Below are positions 19,193-27,844 of a stretch of 64,000 nt of DNA, piece after piece (the stretch's first letter is position 1; each line of letters opens with the position of its first letter). The position numbers and the translations under genes are program-made. The notes below the pieces were generated by a model. The model saw only the letters and a list, made by a program, of their open reading frames with translations, searched no databases and had not been told where the DNA came from. The DNA is from Bradyrhizobium rifense (GTDB lineage Bacteria > Pseudomonadota > Alphaproteobacteria > Rhizobiales > Xanthobacteraceae), in assembly GCF_008123425.1 (NCBI RefSeq), contig NZ_VSSS01000007.1, forward strand, positions 90,675-154,674, in the 5' to 3' direction.

Positions 19193-20563
19193 ATGGCAAG
19201 TGAAATTCTGATTGTCGATGATGAGGCCGATATTCGGGATCTCGTTGCGGGCATCCTCGAGGACGAGGGTTTTGTCACGCGAACGGCGCGCGACAGCGAC
19301 TCGGCGCTGACCGAAATCGCCAATCGCCGGCCGCACCTCGTATTCCTCGACATCTGGCTGCAGGGCTCCAAGCTCGACGGCTTGCAGCTGCTGGAGCAGG
19401 TCAAGAAGGACAATGCCGATCTGCCTATCGTGATGATCTCCGGCCACGGCAACATCGAGACCGCGGTCGCCGCGATCAAGCGCGGCGCCTATGATTTCAT
19501 CGAAAAGCCGTTCAAGGCCGATCGCCTCATCCTGGTCGCCAACCGCGCGCTGGAAAACTCGCGGCTCAAGCGCGAGGTGAAGGAGCTGAAACAGCTCGCA
19601 CCGAGCGCAAGCTCGCTGGTCGGCCGTTCGCCGAGCATGAACCAGCTGCGCCAGACCATCGAGCGCGCGGCCAAGGCCAACAGCCGCATCCTGATCGTCG
19701 GTCCCGCCGGCGCCGGCAAGGAGCTGACCGCACGCACGCTGCACACCGCCTCCGGTCGCGCCGACGGTCCCTTCGTCGTGATCAATGCCGCCGCGATCAC
19801 GCCCGAGCGCATGGAGCATGAGCTGTTCGGCGTCGAGCAGTCCAACGGCGAGCAGCCGCGCAAGCCCGGCGCGCTCGAGGAAGCCCATGGCGGCACGCTG
19901 TTCATCGACGAGATCGCGGACATGCCGCGCGAGACCCAGAACAAGATCCTGCGCGTGCTGGTCGAGCAGTCGTTCCAGCGCGTCGGCGGCGCCGGCAAGG
20001 TGCAGGTCGACGTGCGCATCATTTCCTCCACCGCTCGCAACCTCGAAGAGGAGATCGCGGCCGGCCATTTCCGCGAGGACCTCTATCATCGGCTTTCGGT
20101 GGTACCGATCCGCGTGCCCGCGCTCTCGGAGCGGCGCGAGGACATTCCGGAGCTGATCGACTATTTCATGGAGCAGATTTCGGCCGGCAGCGGCCTGCCC
20201 AAGCGGCAGATCGGGCAGGATGCGATGGCGGTGCTGCAATCGCATGTCTGGCCGGGCAATGTGCGACAGCTCCGCAACAACGTTGAGAGAGTCATGATTC
20301 TGGCCGCTGGCGGACCGGAGGTCATCATCACCGCCGATATGCTGCCCCAGGATGTCGGCTCGATGGTGCCGGCGATGCCGACCAGCAACAATGGCGAGCA
20401 CATCATGGGCCTGCCGCTGCGCGAGGCCCGCGAAGTGTTCGAGCGCGACTATTTGATTGCCCAGATCAGCCGTTTTTCAGGAAATATTTCTCGCACGGCT
20501 GAGTTTGTTGGCATGGAACGTTCGGCGCTGCACCGGAAGTTGAAGGCGCTCGGCGTCGGCTAA
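19193..20563 (+). CDS. ntrX: Response regulator NtrX, lacking GAFTGA
   Basis: NtrX is a 456-residue NtrC-family regulator: receiver domain with D53 (FLDIWLQG), AAA+ domain with Walker A GPAGAGKE and FIDEIADMP, and a Fis-type HTH at the C-terminus (NISRTAEFVGMERSALHRKL). Where NtrC has GAFTGA, this protein has GVEQSNGEQPRKPGAL, so the loop that contacts sigma-54 is absent. It therefore probably acts as a repressor or sigma-70 type regulator. It is co-transcribed with ntrY. Confidence 0.94.
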   Translation: MASEILIVDDEADIRDLVAGILEDEGFVTRTARDSDSALTEIANRRPHLVFLDIWLQGSKLDGLQLLEQVKKDNADLPIVMISGHGNIETAVAAIKRGAYDFIEKPFKADRLILVANRALENSRLKREVKELKQLAPSASSLVGRSPSMNQLRQTIERAAKANSRILIVGPAGAGKELTARTLHTASGRADGPFVVINAAAITPERMEHELFGVEQSNGEQPRKPGALEEAHGGTLFIDEIADMPRETQNKILRVLVEQSFQRVGGAGKVQVDVRIISSTARNLEEEIAAGHFREDLYHRLSVVPIRVPALSERREDIPELIDYFMEQISAGSGLPKRQIGQDAMAVLQSHVWPGNVRQLRNNVERVMILAAGGPEVIITADMLPQDVGSMVPAMPTSNNGEHIMGLPLREAREVFERDYLIAQISRFSGNISRTAEFVGMERSALHRKLKALGVG

Positions 20564-20720
20564 CGCCCGACGTCGCGGCCAGAGTTGAGGGATAAGCGAG
20601 AAAAATCATCTATTTCCGTAGTTTTTCGGAGAAAACGGACGGGCCCTGCCGCGTCAAGCGGCTTGCCTAATAAGCCGACCTGTCCTCTAATCGAGCAGCT
20701 GTTCCTACGAGGGGGATCTC

Positions 20721-20783
20721 ATGAGGGACGGCAACCGGGAGAAGGCCTCAATTTTGAAAACAGGGTCACGACCGGCGCAATAA
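20721..20783 (+). CDS. Possible 20-residue upstream ORF of hfq
   Basis: ATG at 20721 lies five bases after a strong AGGGGG ribosome site and opens a 20-codon frame (MRDGNREKASILKTGSRPAQ) that stops 27 bases before the hfq ATG. The ribosome site is better than that of hfq itself. It may be a leader peptide or a chance frame; the sequence resembles nothing I know. Confidence 0.25.
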   Translation: MRDGNREKASILKTGSRPAQ

Positions 20784-20810
20784 AAAGAAACTCAAAGCGA
20801 GAAAAAAACA
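20778..20810 (+). promoter_or_regulatory. A-rich leader of hfq, possible autoregulation site
   Basis: The 33 bases before the hfq ATG are made almost only of A-rich triplets (AATAAAAAGAAAC, then GAGAAAAAAAC), resembling the A-R-N repeats bound by the distal face of Hfq. They leave only a poor Shine-Dalgarno element. Autorepression of hfq translation is known in E. coli; here it is inference. Confidence 0.4.
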
Positions 20811-21059
20811 ATGGCGGCAGACCGCGCACAAAACCTGCAGGACACCTTCCTCAATCACGTTCGCAAAACCAAAACGCCACTGACGATCTTTCTGGTCAAC
20901 GGAGTGAAGCTCCAGGGCATCGTGACCTGGTTCGATAATTTCTGTTTGCTGCTTCGGCGCGACGGTCATTCGCAGCTCGTCTACAAGCATGCGATCTCGA
21001 CCATCATGCCGGGCGCTCCGATCCAACTGTTCGAAGGCGGCGAGGATCAGCCGGCTTGA
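20811..21059 (+). CDS. hfq: RNA chaperone Hfq
   Basis: Hfq (82 residues) forms a hexameric Sm-like ring that pairs small RNAs with mRNAs. The Sm1 motif includes [20 protein letters not shown] and NGVKLQGIV; the Sm2 motif includes YKHAIST. In alphaproteobacteria it is also needed for translation of nifA or ntr genes, in keeping with its place behind ntrYX. The C-terminal tail after Sm2 is short, as usual in this group. hflX begins 11 bases later. Confidence 0.97.
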   Translation: MAADRAQNLQDTFLNHVRKTKTPLTIFLVNGVKLQGIVTWFDNFCLLLRRDGHSQLVYKHAISTIMPGAPIQLFEGGEDQPA

Positions 21060-21070
21060 GAGTGATCTGA

Positions 21071-22453
21071 TTGGAACCCCGGAATTTCGACGGGGATGCC
21101 GACCGTCCGCGGTCGGCTGGGGCTAAGCAAACGGGGCGGGTGCTCGTCATCGGCCCCTATTTGCGAGTGCGCGCAGGCGGTGCCGACGCGCAATCGGAGA
21201 GTCATATCCAGCGCAACGCAGAGGCCCGGCTCGACGAAGCCGCCGGCCTCGCGCGCGCCATCGATCTCGTCATTGCGGACGCCATCATCGCGCCGATCAG
21301 CCAGATCCGGCCCGCGACCTATATCGGCAAAGGCAAGGTCGAGGAGATCGCCGCGCTGGCCAAGAGCCTCGACGTCGAACTCGTGGTGATGGATTGCGCA
21401 CTGGCGCCGATCCAGCAGCGCAATCTCGAGAAGGAGCTGCATGCCAAGGTGCTCGACCGCACCGGGCTCATCCTCGAAATCTTCGGCCGCCGCGCCAAGA
21501 CCAAGGAAGGCTCGCTCCAGGTCGAGCTCGCGCATCTCAATTACCAGCGCTCGCGCCTGGTGCGATCGTGGACCCATCTCGAACGCCAGCGCGGCGGTTT
21601 CGGCTTCATGGGCGGTCCCGGCGAGACGCAGATCGAGGCCGACCGCCGCCTGATCCAGGAGCGCATCTCCAAGCTCGAGGGCGAGCTGAAGAAGGTACAG
21701 GCGACGCGGCGGCTGCACCGCGCCGGCCGCCAGCGGGTGCCGTATCGCGTCGTCGCGCTGGTCGGCTATACCAATGCCGGCAAGTCGACGCTGTTCAACC
21801 GCCTGACCCGCGCCGACGTGCAGGCCGCCGACATGCTGTTCGCCACGCTCGATCCTACCTTGCGCGCGCTGACGCTGCCGCATGGCGGCAAGGCGATGTT
21901 GTCTGACACCGTCGGCTTCATCTCCAATCTGCCGACGCAGCTCGTCGCCGCCTTCCGCGCCACGCTGGAAGAGGTGCTGGAGGCCGACGTCATCCTGCAT
22001 GTCCGCGACATCTCGCATGAGGATGCCGAGGCGCAGCAGAGCGACGTCGACGCGGTGCTGCGCCAGCTCGGTATCAATCCAGATGACTCAGGCCGCATCA
22101 TCGAGGTCTGGAACAAGATCGACCGCTACGATGCCGAACAGCGCGAAGAGCTTTTGAACATCGCAGCGCGCAGGCCCGAAGATCATCCGGCCATGCTGGT
22201 CTCCGCCGTGTCAGGCGAGGGGATCGATGCACTGCTTGCCACAATCGAGGAACGCCTGGCTGCCACGCGGACCACGCTCGACCTCTCCATCGACGCCGCC
22301 GACGGCGCCGGCATCTCCTGGCTGCACCGCAATTCCGAGGTGCTCGCGAAAGAGCTGCACGACGGCCGCTTTGACATGACCGTGCGGGTGGACGAGACCA
22401 AGCGGGATATCGTGGTGAACAGGTTTGATGCGGTGCCGCGTCTGTCGGCGTGA
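21071..22453 (+). CDS. hflX: GTPase HflX
   Basis: HflX is a 460-residue ribosome-associated GTPase that splits or rescues stalled ribosomes. Visible are the N-terminal HflX domain, the GGPGETQIEADRR loop, and the G domain with G1 GYTNAGKST, G3 DTVGF and G4 NKID. The start appears to be the TTG at 21071, 11 bases after the hfq stop; no in-frame ATG precedes the domain. The hfq-hflX pair is a conserved operon. Confidence 0.94.
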   Translation: MEPRNFDGDADRPRSAGAKQTGRVLVIGPYLRVRAGGADAQSESHIQRNAEARLDEAAGLARAIDLVIADAIIAPISQIRPATYIGKGKVEEIAALAKSLDVELVVMDCALAPIQQRNLEKELHAKVLDRTGLILEIFGRRAKTKEGSLQVELAHLNYQRSRLVRSWTHLERQRGGFGFMGGPGETQIEADRRLIQERISKLEGELKKVQATRRLHRAGRQRVPYRVVALVGYTNAGKSTLFNRLTRADVQAADMLFATLDPTLRALTLPHGGKAMLSDTVGFISNLPTQLVAAFRATLEEVLEADVILHVRDISHEDAEAQQSDVDAVLRQLGINPDDSGRIIEVWNKIDRYDAEQREELLNIAARRPEDHPAMLVSAVSGEGIDALLATIEERLAATRTTLDLSIDAADGAGISWLHRNSEVLAKELHDGRFDMTVRVDETKRDIVVNRFDAVPRLSA

Positions 22454-22464
22454 GCTCTGGGCTA

Positions 22465-22924
22465 TTACCTCAACAGATCGAGGCTCATGAACTGGTTGTG
22501 CGGGCTCGCCTGATAGTCGGCGAATGGCGCACACGAGACGAAGCCGGCGCTGCGGTAGAGCGCGACGGCAGGTTCGTGCAGCGGCGCCGTGCCGGTCTCC
22601 AGGTTGAGGCGCGTATATCCGCGCTTACGGCCCTCGGCGATGATGTGGTTCAGAATCGTGCGCCCGGCTCCGGTCCGCCGCGCGGTCGGCGCTGCGCGCA
22701 TCGACTTCACTTCGCCATGCGTCGCATCCAGCTGCTTCAGAGCACCAAAGCCAGCCAGCACACCGTCCTGCCAGGCGGTCCAGAACGTCACGGACGCAGC
22801 CGAAAGACCACTTGCGTCGAGCGCTTGCGCGTTCGCCCATGACGCTCTGCAACTCTCGCAGATGGTGCGCCAACAAGTCAGCGACATGTGGCGCCCTTGG
22901 ATCGTCCTGCCTGATTTCCACCAT
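22465..22924 (-). pseudogene. GNAT acetyltransferase, frameshifted
   Basis: Two frames together make one GNAT N-acetyltransferase. The N-terminal part runs from ATG 22924 (MVEIRQDDPRAPHVADLLA) through HLRELQSVMGE and then loses sense; the second frame continues with AQALDASGLSAASVTFWTAW and runs to the end through the acetyl-CoA loop RRTGAGRTILNHI and a C-terminal ALYRSAGF. The frame change is at about 22835-22845. Either the gene is broken or a base was misread. The upstream gene ends 16 bases before this start. Confidence 0.7.
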
Positions 22925-22940
22925 GCCCTCGAACTTGAGA

Positions 22941-23357
22941 CTAGTCCTCGTCCTCGACCCATAAGCAACCGCTGCTGGACTCACCGACGACCAAAACACC
23001 TATATCAAACGTGGCGTTCGTTGCGAGATTCCATTGGTGCAGGCCGGCTCGGCAGTTCGAAAAGAAGCGAAGCCCCTGGCCGTCGAAGAGCTGAAGAAAT
23101 TGTTGCCAGAGAGCCGCCGCGCGAGCAGGGCTCAAGATCTCAGTGTCGTAGGCAAGATCGCGGCTCAAGATGCCGATTGCAATCGAGGCCGCTTCGGATT
23201 CGTCTCTCGAAATGTAGACGTCAGCCTGATCCAATAGTCCAAAGCCTCGGGCAAGATCTACGAGCGGAAGCTGCCCCCGGATCACGCCGCATCGCGTATG
23301 TCTGGAGCGCCGCTCATTCCTGATTTGACGGCAGATATCGGGCTCTGATCCGACCAC
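22941..23357 (-). CDS. Hypothetical protein upstream of the acetyltransferase
   Basis: I do not recognise this frame of up to 138 codons. The part from about residue 30 onward (LPLVDLARGFGLLDQADVYI) to the acidic end LWVEDED looks like a folded protein with helices and strands, while the first 28 residues are Arg-rich and may not be translated, so the true start may be internal. It runs straight into the frameshifted acetyltransferase gene with a 16-base gap, suggesting co-transcription. No membrane segment or signal peptide is visible. Confidence 0.45.
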   Translation of the reverse strand: MVGSEPDICRQIRNERRSRHTRCGVIRGQLPLVDLARGFGLLDQADVYISRDESEAASIAIGILSRDLAYDTEILSPARAAALWQQFLQLFDGQGLRFFSNCRAGLHQWNLATNATFDIGVLVVGESSSGCLWVEDED

Positions 23358-23369
23358 GGGTGATCTACC

Positions 23370-24206
23370 TCAGCGCGGATTGGCAGGCTTCTCCTCGCCC
23401 TTCGCCGCATTCCACAGCGCGTCCATCTCCGCCAGCGACGCCTGCTCCAGGGTGCGCCCCTGCGCCTCCAGCGCCCGTTCGATGAACGCAAAGCGCCGTT
23501 CGAACTTCGCGTTGGTCGCGCGCAGCGCGGCTTCCGGATCGGCGTCGACATGGCGGGCTAGGTTGACGAGGGCGAACATCAGGTCGCCGATTTCTTCCGC
23601 CATCTCCTGCTTGTCGTTGCGATCCAGCGCGGCCTCGATCTCGTCGGCTTCCTCGCGGATCTTTTGCAGCACCGCGCGCGGGTCGTTCCAGTCGAAGCCA
23701 ACGGTGGAGGCCTTGCGTTGCAGCTCCATGGCGCGGGTCAGCGCGGGCTGGCCGGCCTTCACGCCTGACAGCAGCGATTTATGCGGCGGCGTTGCCTCCG
23801 GCGGCCGGCGCGCAGCGCGCTCGGCCTTCTCTTCGGCCTTGATGCGGTCCCAGACTTCCTTGACGTGGGAGGAGGCGAGATTGCCGTTCTTGTCGGCGAA
23901 GACGTGGGGATGACGCCGGATCATCTTGCGGGTGATGGCTTCGACGACATCGCCGAAAGCAAACGCGTTCTGCTCCGAGGCCATCTGGGCGTGGAACACC
24001 ACCTGCAGCAGGAGGTCGCCGAGCTCCTCGCGGAGATCGTCGAGATCGCCGCGGTCGATGGCGTCGACCACCTCATGAGCTTCCTCGATCGTGTAGGGCG
24101 CGATGGTCGCGAAATTCTGCTCGAGGTCCCAGGGGCAGCCGGTCACCGGCGTGCGCAGCGCCGCCATGATCTCGATCAGGCGGGAAATGTCGCGGGAAGG
24201 GGTCAT
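23370..24206 (-). CDS. mazG: Nucleoside triphosphate pyrophosphohydrolase MazG
   Basis: MazG (278 residues) hydrolyses NTPs and dNTPs to monophosphates, cleaning the nucleotide pool. It has two tandem MazG folds: the first around [24 protein letters not shown] with the [14 protein letters not shown] metal-binding helices, the second around [13 protein letters not shown] and [16 protein letters not shown]. The ATG at 24206 ([14 protein letters not shown]) is chosen; the frame extends upstream to 24314 without family resemblance. It is divergent from queC. Confidence 0.93.
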   Translation of the reverse strand: MTPSRDISRLIEIMAALRTPVTGCPWDLEQNFATIAPYTIEEAHEVVDAIDRGDLDDLREELGDLLLQVVFHAQMASEQNAFAFGDVVEAITRKMIRRHPHVFADKNGNLASSHVKEVWDRIKAEEKAERAARRPPEATPPHKSLLSGVKAGQPALTRAMELQRKASTVGFDWNDPRAVLQKIREEADEIEAALDRNDKQEMAEEIGDLMFALVNLARHVDADPEAALRATNAKFERRFAFIERALEAQGRTLEQASLAEMDALWNAAKGEEKPANPR

Positions 24207-24332
24207 TGCGGGGCAGTCTCCTGGGTCCAAAACCTTATGCCAAAAGCGGGCCGCCGTTCCCAGCGGCGGCAGGCGGAACAGGCCGATTTCCACCGATTGG
24301 CTGATACGCTTCACAGTGCTAAAGCGCGGGCC

Positions 24333-25046
24333 ATGAGTGACGGATTTTCATCACAAACCGCGCTGGTGCTGTTTTCCGGCGGCCAGGATTCCACCACCTG
24401 CCTCGCCTGGGCGCTGAGCCGCTTTGCGCACGTGGAAACGCTGGGATTCGAATACGGGCAACGCCACGCCGTCGAGCTCGATTGCCGTGACCGGCTGTTC
24501 GACGGCATCAGGGGCTTGCGTGCCGACTGGGCCGCAAAGCTCGGCGAGAGCCATACGCTGTCGATCCCGACGCTGGCGGCCGTGTCCGAGACCGCGCTGA
24601 CGCGTGACGTCGCGATTGCGATGGGGGCCGACGGCCTGCCGAACACGTTTGTGCCCGGCCGCAATCTGGTGTTCCTGACCTTTGCCGCGGCGCTGGCCTA
24701 CCGGCGCGGCATCACGCACATTGTCGGCGGCATGTGCGAGACCGATTATTCCGGCTATCCAGATTGCCGCGACGACACCATTCGCGCCATGCAGGCCGCG
24801 CTCTCGCTTGGCATGGCGAGAGCCTTCGAGCTGCATACGCCGCTGATGTGGATCGACAAGGCCGCGACGTGGAAGCTGGCGCAGGACCTCGGCGGCGATG
24901 GGCTCGTCGATCTCATCCGCGAGCAGTCGCACACCTGCTATCTCGGCGAACGCGGCGCGCAGCATGATTGGGGATACGGGTGCGGGGAGTGTCCGGCGTG
25001 TAGCTTGCGCGCGAAGGGGTGGCGGGAGTTTGTGGCGGGAAGGTAA
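24333..25046 (+). CDS. queC: 7-cyano-7-deazaguanine synthase QueC
   Basis: QueC (237 residues) converts 7-carboxy-7-deazaguanine to preQ0, using ATP and ammonia, in queuosine synthesis. The PP-loop SGGQDSTTC is near the N-terminus, and four zinc cysteines lie near the C-terminus (CYLGERG followed by CGECPAC). The ATG at 24333 gives the family length; the frame is open far upstream but overlaps mazG. No other queuosine genes are adjacent. A palindromic repeat follows the stop. Confidence 0.95.
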   Translation: MSDGFSSQTALVLFSGGQDSTTCLAWALSRFAHVETLGFEYGQRHAVELDCRDRLFDGIRGLRADWAAKLGESHTLSIPTLAAVSETALTRDVAIAMGADGLPNTFVPGRNLVFLTFAAALAYRRGITHIVGGMCETDYSGYPDCRDDTIRAMQAALSLGMARAFELHTPLMWIDKAATWKLAQDLGGDGLVDLIREQSHTCYLGERGAQHDWGYGCGECPACSLRAKGWREFVAGR

Positions 25047-25051
25047 TTCCG

Positions 25052-25139
25052 CCGTCATTGCGAGGAGCTCTTGCGACGAAGCAATCCAGATGCCTCTGCG
25101 GAAGGATTCTGGATTGCTTCGCTGCGCTCGCAATGACGG
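25052..25139. repeat. Palindromic repeat element between convergent genes
   Basis: An 88-base imperfect palindrome: CCGTCATTGCGAG (25052-25064) pairs with CTCGCAATGACGG (25127-25139), and GAAGCAATCCAGA (25078-25090) with TCTGGATTGCTTC (25108-25120). The whole can fold as one long hairpin. Such elements are abundant in Bradyrhizobium and relatives between convergent genes. It lies between queC and the nitrile hydratase operon and may end transcription in both directions. Confidence 0.75.
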
Positions 25140-25143
25140 AGGT

Positions 25144-25524
25144 CTACCGAAAATCCTCGTCCCGCAACTCGATCGGCCTGCCGTGCGGCGTCCGATCCGC
25201 GGCGTGGTCCCAGGCGTCGCGATATCGATGCAGCGTGTCGATCGACGCGACGCCCTTGCTTGCGACCAACCCTTCAAGCGTGGCAAGCCAGTGCAGATAG
25301 TAGGTCTCGCCCGTGTCAGGGTCGCCGGCGGCCTGCGCACGTCTGATCTCGGAGGCCAAGGCTGCGGCCCATTCCGGCCAGGTGAACACGCCGCGGTCAT
25401 GCAACGTCAGCGCCATCGCAAAGGCGTGCGCCTCCCAAGGCGCACGGAACACCGGGCCGTCGGCATCTCGCGGGATGCTTGGAACGGCCGCTGTCGCTGC
25501 GGCGGCAGCGCTGCTGCTCATCAC
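25144..25524 (-). CDS. Nitrile hydratase accessory/activator protein
   Basis: This 126-residue protein belongs to the nitrile hydratase activator family, related in fold to the N-terminal part of the beta subunit and needed to load metal into the alpha subunit. The signature is PVFRAPWEAHAFAMALTLHD, followed by FTWPEWAAALASEI and the Y-Y-x-x-W segment. It follows nthB with overlapping ends (25521-25524) and is the last gene of the operon. Two adjacent ATGs could serve as start. Confidence 0.88.
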   Translation of the reverse strand: MMSSSAAAAATAAVPSIPRDADGPVFRAPWEAHAFAMALTLHDRGVFTWPEWAAALASEIRRAQAAGDPDTGETYYLHWLATLEGLVASKGVASIDTLHRYRDAWDHAADRTPHGRPIELRDEDFR

Positions 25525-26180
25525 GCGGGGTCCAGATAGGGCTCGAACGCGTCGATCGACACCTTCAGGTTCGGATCACCGTCCGCGCCCCAGAGATCAC
25601 GACCTTCGAACACCACGGTGTAGAGCCATTGCGGATTTTCGCCGAGCTCCATCGCCGCCGAATCCGGAAACACGTGGCAGCCGTGGTTCAGCTCGACCAC
25701 GCCGACATGGCCGCGCACATAGCGCGGCAGCCGCGTGTGCGTGGTGGGATGAATGTTCTTGGCGCGGACACGATCGCCGATCTCAAACTTGGCCGCCGCG
25801 GGAGCAGGGCGGGCGAACTTGCCGCGCACCATGATGCGCTCGACATTGGCGAGGTCGAACTTGCCGTGCTTGAGCGCCTTGCCGGGCGTCGTCGCATGGC
25901 CGGCGGCGACTTCCTCGCGGGTGAGGTAGCCCTTCTCGATCAGCATCTCCTCGAGACCGAGGAACCACTTTTTGTAGTAGGAGCTGGAGAGGTAGACATG
26001 CGGCGGCAGCGTCTCGCGATAGAAGCGCGAAGTGTCGATGTTGAACGCGCCGGCAGCGCCCATCGCACGCACCATCGCCAGCACGCGCGACTCCCACACC
26101 TCGTGGAACACCGGCTCGTTCGGCTCGGGCTCGACCTTGCCGAAGCCGTCCATGCCGCCCATGTCGTGCACGCCGTTCAC
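25521..26180 (-). CDS. nthB: Nitrile hydratase subunit beta
   Basis: NthB (219 residues) forms the alpha-beta heterodimer that hydrates nitriles to amides. It starts with the family hallmark [15 protein letters not shown]. The start is GTG at 26180, overlapping the alpha-subunit TGA (GTGA), which is stronger than the long open frame upstream. The C-terminal SH3-like domain contains [20 protein letters not shown] and the typical DLWG motif. No amidase lies next to it, so the amide must be used elsewhere. Confidence 0.93.
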   Translation of the reverse strand: MNGVHDMGGMDGFGKVEPEPNEPVFHEVWESRVLAMVRAMGAAGAFNIDTSRFYRETLPPHVYLSSSYYKKWFLGLEEMLIEKGYLTREEVAAGHATTPGKALKHGKFDLANVERIMVRGKFARPAPAAAKFEIGDRVRAKNIHPTTHTRLPRYVRGHVGVVELNHGCHVFPDSAAMELGENPQWLYTVVFEGRDLWGADGDPNLKVSIDAFEPYLDPA

Positions 26181-26815
26181 GACGGCGCTCCGGGTGTTTT
26201 GGGAAAGCCGGTACCGATCATCGAGTCGCGCGTCACGAGGTCGGCGAGTTGCTCCTCGCTCCAGCCTTCCGTGCCTGCGGGGCGCATCGGCAGCACCAGG
26301 AAGCGCGTCTCGGCGGTGGAATCCCAGACCCGGATTTCCATGTCCTTCGGCAGCGTGACGTCGAAATCGGCGAGCACGCCGCGCGGGTCTTTCACCGCGC
26401 GCGAGCGATAGGGCGAGGCCTTGTACCAGACCGGCGGCAGCCCGAGCATTTCCCAGGGGTAACAGGAGCACAACGTGCACACGACCATGTTGTGCCGCTG
26501 CGGCGTGTTCTCGATCACGACGAGATGGTCGCCGACGCGGCTGACATGACCGAGCGTGCCGATCGCCTTGCTGCCGTCCTCCAGCAGCGCCTGCTTGAAC
26601 GCCGGATCGGTCCAGGCCTTGGCGACGACGCGCGCGCCGTTATGCGGACCGATCTTGGTCTCGTAGGCCTGGATGATGGCGTCGAGCGCGGCCGGCTCGA
26701 CATAGCCTTTTTCGGTCAGAATCGTCTCGAGCGCGCGCACGCGCAGCTCGGTCTCCGACAATTCCGAATGATCGTGGTCGTGATGATGGTGGTCGTGATC
26801 GTGGCTCATGGCCAA
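26177..26815 (-). CDS. nthA: Nitrile hydratase subunit alpha, cobalt type
   Basis: NthA (212 residues) carries the metal site: [17 protein letters not shown]. The CTLCSC form, with Thr, is that of cobalt enzymes, whereas iron enzymes have CSLCSC. The two latter cysteines are normally oxidised to sulfinic and sulfenic acid. The N-terminus is unusual: [16 protein letters not shown], a run of ten His/Asp residues before the normal helical domain, possibly a metal reservoir. It is the first gene of nthA-nthB-activator on the minus strand. Starts at 26815 or 26809. Confidence 0.93.
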   Translation of the reverse strand: MAMSHDHDHHHHDHDHSELSETELRVRALETILTEKGYVEPAALDAIIQAYETKIGPHNGARVVAKAWTDPAFKQALLEDGSKAIGTLGHVSRVGDHLVVIENTPQRHNMVVCTLCSCYPWEMLGLPPVWYKASPYRSRAVKDPRGVLADFDVTLPKDMEIRVWDSTAETRFLVLPMRPAGTEGWSEEQLADLVTRDSMIGTGFPKTPGAPS

Positions 26816-26930
26816 AGATTAAGCGAATCCGTCACTGCCTGTCGAGGGTTCGTTGCAACGCAATCCAGCCACGTATTCGTGACGCCGTTTGTGCGCTAGC
26901 ATCGCCGAAAATAGGCTTTGGAGATGCGCG

Positions 26931-27737
26931 ATGAAAGACTTCGTCAAGATCGAGAAAGGCCTCGGTCCCGAGGGGCGGATCGCGGTGGTGCGGTTCGACC
27001 GTCACGACGGCATCAATGCGTTGTCGCCGGAGGCGCTGCGCCAGCTTACCGCGGCGGCGCGCTCCTTCGAGGATGATGCAGCGACGTCCGTCGTGGTACT
27101 GACCGGCAATTCGGGCGCGTTCAGTGCCGGCTTCGACCTGAAGGATGCCGAAGGGCGCTCGCGCAAGGAGATGGACCTCGGCGCGCTGCGGCGGCATCTC
27201 AAGCTCGGGCCGCGCCTCACCCGTGCCTGGCAGGAGATGGAGCAGATCACGATCGCGGCGATCGAAGGCTTTTGCGTCGGCGGCGGCGTGGCGCTAGCGG
27301 TCGCGCTCGACTTCCGCGTCATGGGCAGCGACGCGCATCTGCGCGTGCCCGAGATCGGGCTCGGCATGAACATGAGCTGGCAGAGCATCCCCCGCATGCT
27401 GCATCTGATCGGGCCGGCCCGCACCAAGCAGGCCGTGATCCTGGCCGACGAACGCATCTCCGCGGACGAGGCCTATCAATGGGGCCTGGTCGAGCAGGTC
27501 GTCGATCCCGGCCATGCCTTCGATGCCGCCATGGAGCTGGCGCGCAAGGTGGCCGCGCAGCCGCCGCTCTCGGTCGCCATGACCAAGCTGACCGTCAACC
27601 GGCTCGCGCATGCGCTGGACGATCTCGCCAGCCACATGGATGTCGACCAGTTCGCGCTGGCGAGCCTCAGCGAGGACCACAAGGAGGGCGTCGAGGCGTT
27701 CCTCGGCCGCCGCAAGCCGCGGTTCAAGGGACGGTAG
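26931..27737 (+). CDS. Enoyl-CoA hydratase/isomerase family protein
   Basis: This 268-residue crotonase-fold protein acts on an acyl-CoA. The oxyanion-hole segments are SAGFDLKDAEG and EGFCVGGGVALAVALDFR. The ATG at 26931 has GGAG nine bases upstream. It is divergent from the nitrile hydratase operon and 107 bases before the anion transporter, possibly in one unit with it. The substrate cannot be told from sequence. Confidence 0.85.
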   Translation: MKDFVKIEKGLGPEGRIAVVRFDRHDGINALSPEALRQLTAAARSFEDDAATSVVVLTGNSGAFSAGFDLKDAEGRSRKEMDLGALRRHLKLGPRLTRAWQEMEQITIAAIEGFCVGGGVALAVALDFRVMGSDAHLRVPEIGLGMNMSWQSIPRMLHLIGPARTKQAVILADERISADEAYQWGLVEQVVDPGHAFDAAMELARKVAAQPPLSVAMTKLTVNRLAHALDDLASHMDVDQFALASLSEDHKEGVEAFLGRRKPRFKGR

Positions 27738-27844
27738 ACTCCAGGCCATTGATCACGCCGCGGACAATCCGTATACGCCGCGTCGGGACAAAACGGCCCG
27801 GCCAACGGGCTGCACGATACCAAGACGATTGAGGGGGAGGGCGC

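Noticed and set aside
23034..23237. Plus-strand frame opposite the hypothetical gene at 22941-23357
   Set aside because: Both are weak, but the minus frame fits the local operon direction and has a more protein-like composition.
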